DNA of 6,105 bases from contig DATDMG010000507.1 of assembly GCA_036518955.1 (NCBI GenBank), positions 1 to 6,105 on the forward strand. Direction: 5' to 3'. This document shows positions 5,550 through 6,105 of this stretch, in pieces. Both the position numbers and the translations under genes were made by a program. The notes beneath the pieces are model-generated. The model worked only from the letters and a program-made list of their open reading frames with translations. It made no database searches and was not told where the DNA came from. Every line of letters begins with the position of its first letter. Within the stretch, counting starts at the first letter, position 1. Source of the stretch: DATDMG01 sp036518955. Its GTDB lineage: Bacteria; Actinomycetota; Actinomycetes; Actinomycetales; Kineosporiaceae.

Positions 5550-6105
5550 ATGGAGATGAAGTGGTGGTGTGACGCTGCACTTCGTGGCGCGCGGACCGTC
5601 GCTCTGTGGTGCCGCCGTCCAGGGGACCCGGCCGGCGACCTGCGCACGCAGCAGGCTGCCATGCGCCGCCTGGGGACGGTTCGGGCCGGGGCCGGAACAG
5701 CCCAGCGGAGACCCCCGCGCGTGCGCACCTGGTTGCGACGGCTGTCGATCGCCGCGGTAGTTCCTCTGCTCGGTCTTGCCGTCGCCGCACAGCCCGCCCA
5801 CGCCGTCGCCGGGTACAGAATCGTGAACATGGGGAGCGGGAAGTGCCTGGATGTCAAGGACGAAGATGGCGCGAACAGCCCATCGGCGAGCCTTCAGCAG
5901 TACCGGTGCAAGGACAACGATCCCAACCAGCGGTGGATCACGCAGTTGATCAACGGCCAGTTCGAGATCGAAAACCTCGGCAGCCACCTGTGCGTCGACG
6001 TCACCTGGGCCTCGCCCGCCGCTGGTGCGCCGCTGCAGCAGTGGTACTGCGACGGCGGTTCGGATGAGATGTGGACGACTGCTGTTGTCGGAGGCAACCT
6101 GACCA
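5550..6105 (+). CDS. Secreted ricin-type beta-trefoil lectin-domain protein (3' truncated)
   Basis: The frame is open to the right edge, giving 185 residues. A Sec signal peptide is clear: the basic WLRR at 61-64, the hydrophobic core LSIAAVVPLLGLAVAA at 65-80, and AHA at 83-85 before VAGYR. The rest matches a ricin B-type trefoil. Subdomain one has GKCLDV (97-102), LQQYRC (115-120) and QRW (127-129, the QxW motif). Subdomain two has LCVDV (147-151), LQQWYC (162-167) and a degenerate EMW (173-175). C99/C120 and C148/C167 are placed for the usual intradomain disulfides. This fold normally binds sugars, often as an accessory domain of a secreted hydrolase, so an enzyme domain may follow outside the window. 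ATG 5550 is chosen for GGAGG at 5540-5544. ATG 5547 is equally in frame. GTG 5721, with GGAG at 5707-5710, would give a standard 28-residue signal peptide and is a serious alternative. Confidence 0.88.
   Translation, partial: MEMKWWCDAALRGARTVALWCRRPGDPAGDLRTQQAAMRRLGTVRAGAGTAQRRPPRVRTWLRRLSIAAVVPLLGLAVAAQPAHAVAGYRIVNMGSGKCLDVKDEDGANSPSASLQQYRCKDNDPNQRWITQLINGQFEIENLGSHLCVDVTWASPAAGAPLQQWYCDGGSDEMWTTAVVGGNLT

Overview
The window is about 6.1 kb of very GC-rich DNA. Codon third positions are strongly G/C-biased, GTG starts are used, and Shine-Dalgarno sequences are purine-rich. This suggests a Streptomyces-like actinomycete, and the gene types (a large LAL regulator and Sec-exported RCC1-repeat and ricin-lectin proteins) fit that. 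The species cannot be named from the sequence.

Layout: (1) 2-196, + strand, the 3' end of a gene with a winged-helix-like C-terminus, cut by the left edge. (2) 213-3308, - strand, a 1031-residue LuxR-family ATPase regulator (LAL type) that converges on the first gene with 16 bp between stop codons. (3) 3309-3972, a long region with no secure gene. It holds a G8 tract inside an inverted repeat, a candidate promoter, a GC-rich hairpin, an imperfect tandem repeat, and the first copy of a 20-bp repeat. (4) 3973-5031, + strand, a secreted RCC1-like beta-propeller with exactly periodic 41-residue units. (5) 5032-5549, a second region without a secure gene. It holds a coding-like fragment on the - strand, the second copy of the 20-bp repeat, and a possible Cys-containing short upstream ORF. 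(6) 5550 to the right edge, + strand, the N-terminal part of a secreted ricin-type beta-trefoil protein.

The two exported proteins are each preceded by a long leader-like region. The regulator is transcribed divergently from the RCC1 gene, so it is a candidate regulator of it, but the sequence does not prove this. The most unexpected feature is the exact 20-bp direct repeat (3887-3906 and 5275-5294). It contains the hyphenated palindrome GGTGC-AG-GCACC and brackets the RCC1 gene. It could mark the ends of an inserted cassette or be a shared operator. No complete mobile element, CRISPR array, tRNA or rRNA was seen.
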